Origin: Burkholderia sp. SRS-W-2-2016
Lineage (GTDB): Bacteria; Pseudomonadota; Gammaproteobacteria; Burkholderiales; Burkholderiaceae
NCBI RefSeq assembly: GCF_001931485.1
Contig: NZ_MSDV01000003.1
Coordinates: 101,879-165,878, forward strand
DNA: 64,000 nucleotides
Direction: 5' to 3'
Positions 62,101 through 64,000 of this stretch are shown here, one piece after another (position 1 is the stretch's first letter; each line of letters opens with the position of its first letter). The notes under the pieces are model-generated. The model did no database searches and had not been told where the DNA came from. It worked only from the letters and a program-made list of their open reading frames with translations. A program made the translations under genes and the position numbers.

Positions 62101-62751
62101 TTCGACCGTCTCCGAGATCGCCTTGTAGCCGACCCATGCGCCGGAGAAACGCGACAGCGCCCAGCCGTACAGGCCGAATTCGAGCATGTCGGCGATGTTC
62201 GATGGATTCACCACCGGCATGTGCCACGACATCATCGCGAAGTCGCTCTGATGCGGCATCGACGACGACACGCAGCCGTGGTCGTCGCCGGCCACCACCA
62301 GCACACCGCCGTGCGGCGACGAGCCGTACGCGTTGCCGTGCTTCAGCGCATCGCCCGCGCGGTCGACGCCCGGGCCCTTGCCGTACCACATCGCGAACAC
62401 GCCTTCGACGGTGCGTTCCGGGTCGGCCTCGACCCGCTGCGTGCCGAGCACCGCGGTGCCGCCGAGTTCCTCGTTGATCGCCGGCAGAAAGCGCACGTCG
62501 CTCGCGGCGAGCAGTTTCTTCGCTTTCCACAATTGCTGGTCGACCATGCCGAGCGGCGAGCCGCGATAGCCGCTGATGAAGCCGGCGGTGTTCAGGCCGC
62601 TCGCCCGGTCGAGCGCGCGCTGCATCAGCGGCAGGCGCACGAGCGCCTGGGTGCCGGTCAGGAAGATCCGGCCGCGCGTCGCGGTGAGATTGTCGGACAG
62701 CCGGTAGTCGGCGAGAGCGGGCGTGCCGTCGATGGGCAGGCGGGCGGTCAT
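59164..62751 (-). CDS. Fused indolepyruvate:ferredoxin oxidoreductase-type 2-oxoacid oxidoreductase
   Basis: A 1195-residue single-chain enzyme combining IorA and IorB parts. The N-terminal TPP-dependent domains contain GFISGYRGSPLGMVDQQ and, mid-chain, CSGCPHNTSTKVPDGS with GIGCHFMASWM. Two cysteine clusters near residues 640-690 (CEGCGDCGVQSNC and CNKDYSC..GFC) should bind 4Fe-4S clusters. The gamma/IorB domain follows at about 730 (GVGGTGVVTVGALI). The C-terminal 400 residues include a DUF6537-like region. It should decarboxylate an aryl- or branched 2-oxoacid to the acyl-CoA with ferredoxin as acceptor. The start at 62751 has GGAGAG seven bases ahead. It is a single gene. Confidence 0.92.
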   Translation of the reverse strand: MTARLPIDGTPALADYRLSDNLTATRGRIFLTGTQALVRLPLMQRALDRASGLNTAGFISGYRGSPLGMVDQQLWKAKKLLAASDVRFLPAINEELGGTAVLGTQRVEADPERTVEGVFAMWYGKGPGVDRAGDALKHGNAYGSSPHGGVLVVAGDDHGCVSSSMPHQSDFAMMSWHMPVVNPSNIADMLEFGLYGWALSRFSGAWVGYKAISETVESGSTVDLDALHTGWTVPEDFEAPAGGLHNRWPDLPSLTIEARLHAKLDAVRRFARTNSIDKWIAPSPHANVGIVTCGKAHLDLMEALRRLDLTLADLDAAGVRIYKVGLSFPLEMTRIDAFVSGLSEVLIIEEKGPVIEQQIKDYLYNRTQGARPAVIGKHDADGTLLLSDLGELRPSRILPVFANWLAKHKPALDRRERVVDLVAPQILSNAADSVKRTPYFCSGCPHNTSTKVPDGSIAQAGIGCHFMASWMERDTTGLIQMGGEGVDWASHSMFTKTRHVFQNLGDGTYFHSGILAIRQAVAAKATITYKILYNDAVAMTGGQPVDGSISVPQIARQVEAEGVSRFVVVSDEPEKYDGHHGLFPQGTTFHHRSEMDTVQRELRDTDGVTVLIYDQTCAAEKRRRRKKGEFPDPDKRLFINEEVCEGCGDCGVQSNCLSVEPVETALGRKRRIDQSSCNKDYSCVNGFCPSFVTVEGGKLKKAAGAAFDPQALAAHVDGLPLPATQLDAAPYDILVTGVGGTGVVTVGALISMAAHLEGKSASVLDFMGFAQKGGSVLSFVRFAARDEWLNQVRIDTQQADVLLACDMVVGASADALQTVRHGRTRIVVNTHAIPNATFVQNPDATLHADALLDKMRHAAGEERMSTCDAQALATRFLGDTIGANILMLGFAWQLGLVPVSFAALMRAIELNNVAVQMNQLAFSIGRMAAAAPAALESLWQARHAVQPALRVDTLDELIAHREARLLTYGGAAYVKRYRGLVDAARRAEASVDAQSERVTRAVATTFYKLLAVKDEYEVARLHTDTAFRDALEAQFEGTAGKDFTIRFNLAPPTLTRAQHGAVPKKKTFGQWMWPVLGVLARWRGLRGTPLDPFGRTLERKMERELASDYETTLQRALERLDVDNLDDVAKLAELYARVRGYGHVKLANLAGVKRGERDLAARLRIDAATGAAVKQSLEEMKGAGQLRGIPVVVTK

Positions 62752-63041
62752 GGGGAGTCTCTCCAATGTTCTATATCCGCGCGCGGTGGTGGGGGCACCA
62801 ATGCGACATAGCGGAAGAGACTCTATTTTTTAGCGCGCTGCGGAGAGGAATTTTTCTTCTTTAATCGGCCGCTAACGAATGCGCGCGACGAGTCGCGCGT
62901 TTTGCCGCGCTTTTGAGCCGGATTTGCCACGCGGCGGCGGGCTTCGGGTATCCCCTGGGGTATTTCCCTGGCTGTCCGATACATCTCCGGACGGCCCGGC
63001 GCGGCCCGGTACGGCGGCGGTGCGCGAGGTGTTCGGTTGCG

Positions 63042-64000
63042 CTAAACGTGGTCAGCGTCGCGCCGCGTCGCACCGCGCGCGATCACGCCCGGATCGAGCG
63101 GCGCCGCATCGAGCGGCACGATCTCGTCGAAATGCGCGTAGTCGATATGGCTGACGCCGTCGCGCTCGCTCATGATGTCGACGAAACGGTACTGCCAGAA
63201 AATCTGCTCGCAGGTCCACATATGGCGCGCCTGCATCGTCTGCGACGTCGATTCGTCGATTCCTTCGAGCGTCAGCAGCAGCGACAGGCCGCTGTCCTTC
63301 AGCGTTTGCGCGTTCTCGCCGAACAGCGGACTGCTTTCGTCGATCACGTGCATCAGCACCCAGCCGAGCTTGAACACCGGATGCTGGTCGCGCACCAGCG
63401 TGAGGTCGTAGAGCTTGCGCAGCGTATAGCCTTCGACGGAGGTTTCCTCGCGCAGAATGCGCAGCCGCGCGCGGGCTTCGGCGATCACGTTTTGCCGCGC
63501 GTTGGCCGAGCGCACCATCAGCGTCATGCGGCCGTCGATCGGCCGGATCACCGCGTGGCGCGCGAACATGATCTTCGCGTGCGGGCGGGAGAAGCGCGCG
63601 AAGATCAGCCCGGTCGCCAACGCGATCCCCGACATGCCGACGAAGATTTCAAGCGTCGCGATCGCATGCGCGTAGACGGTCTGCGGATGCATGTCGCCGT
63701 AGCCGACGGTCGCGAGCGTTTCGACGCTGAAGAAAAACGCGCCGGGGAAGCCGGCCGGAAACTGATTGGCGATCGACGCGCGGCCGAGCATGTAGAGGCC
63801 CGCGAACAGCGTGTTCAGCAGCAGGAACAGCACCGCCAGCGACACGAAAAACACCGGCCAGCGCACGCCGAGCGCGCGGTGATAGAGGTCTTGCCAGAGC
63901 GGGGTCGGCATGCCGTGCGCGATCACGACGCGATCGTCCAGACGCATTTCACGGCTGCCGCGCGGGCGGCGCGGGGGTGCGCTGGCGTTGGGGGGATCGG
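63042..64000 (-). CDS. KirBac-type inward-rectifier potassium channel (5' end beyond window)
   Basis: At least 318 codons are open to the right edge. Two hydrophobic helices flank the pore loop with selectivity filter TVGYGDM near 63700. The C-terminal cytoplasmic immunoglobulin-like Kir domain follows, with ARFSRPHAKIMFARHAVIRPIDGRMTLMVRSANARQN and HVIDESSPLFGE, all very close to KirBac1.1 of Burkholderia pseudomallei. An ATG exists at 63947, but the upstream in-frame codons (PPRRPRGSRE region) resemble the Pro/Arg-rich N-terminus of KirBac1.1. The real start is therefore probably outside the window. It conducts K+ across the inner membrane. Confidence 0.93.
   Translation of the reverse strand, partial: DPPNASAPPRRPRGSREMRLDDRVVIAHGMPTPLWQDLYHRALGVRWPVFFVSLAVLFLLLNTLFAGLYMLGRASIANQFPAGFPGAFFFSVETLATVGYGDMHPQTVYAHAIATLEIFVGMSGIALATGLIFARFSRPHAKIMFARHAVIRPIDGRMTLMVRSANARQNVIAEARARLRILREETSVEGYTLRKLYDLTLVRDQHPVFKLGWVLMHVIDESSPLFGENAQTLKDSGLSLLLTLEGIDESTSQTMQARHMWTCEQIFWQYRFVDIMSERDGVSHIDYAHFDEIVPLDAAPLDPGVIARGATRRDADHV

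Noticed and set aside
59575..62811. 1078-codon plus-strand frame opposite the fused oxidoreductase
   Set aside because: Same antisense artefact; no start signal or family motif, while the minus strand has intact catalytic motifs.

Overview
The window is a high-GC, gene-dense chromosomal segment of a Burkholderiales bacterium, most likely Paraburkholderia or a close relative. This rests on recognised families rather than a database match: a KirBac-type potassium channel very like the known Burkholderia one, a Burkholderia-type small H-NS protein, antABC anthranilate dioxygenase genes, a form II CO-dehydrogenase-like operon, and the rsmI-yraN-diaA-BON block. I found no insertion sequence, prophage, CRISPR array or rRNA. 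There is one tRNA, tRNA-Ala(CGC).

Layout. 1-7.2 kb holds a seven-gene minus-strand operon for a molybdenum hydroxylase of the CO dehydrogenase/xanthine oxidase family (small, large and medium subunits, then MoxR ATPase, VWA protein, CoxG and XdhC/CoxF, the last cut by the window edge). 7.5-12 kb holds an amino-acid permease, a soluble histidine kinase/response regulator pair and ferredoxin-NADP reductase. 12.5-20.1 kb is a furanose-type sugar uptake locus: ytfQ-ytfR-ytfT-yjfF-like ABC genes, a LacI regulator and a divergent aldose 1-epimerase. Three copies of an AT-rich candidate operator tie the locus together. 20.2-31.4 kb is a run of mostly single genes: EEP-family hydrolase, secreted protein, AAA ATPase, LhgO-like oxidase, HiPIP, MFS carrier, amidase, dienelactone hydrolase and a branched-chain amino-acid binding protein.

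31.8-40.1 kb has a large repetitive lipoprotein, an MFS carrier, a HugZ-like protein, H-NS, a cation diffusion facilitator, an Lrp regulator, and an exonuclease/metallo-hydrolase pair. A strongly structured, apparently non-coding stretch of about 350 bases (40.3-40.66 kb) precedes rlpA. 40.8-45.1 kb is the envelope/DNA block rlpA, rsmI, yraN, diaA, BON lipoprotein, cytochrome c and tRNA-Ala. 45.2-51.5 kb has a chemoreceptor with a candidate sigma-28 promoter, an AraC/XylS regulator and antABC, with XylS-like direct repeats in the antA promoter. 51.9-64 kb has a diguanylate cyclase, uracil/xanthine permease, Na+/H+ antiporter, EAL phosphodiesterase, CutC, a fused indolepyruvate oxidoreductase and the KirBac channel cut by the right edge.

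The best leads for something not yet described are the structured RNA-like region upstream of rlpA, the LacI operator buried in the last codons of lacI together with a mid-operon terminator, and the repeat-built lipoprotein. All calls come from reading the sequence; no homology or structure program was run.
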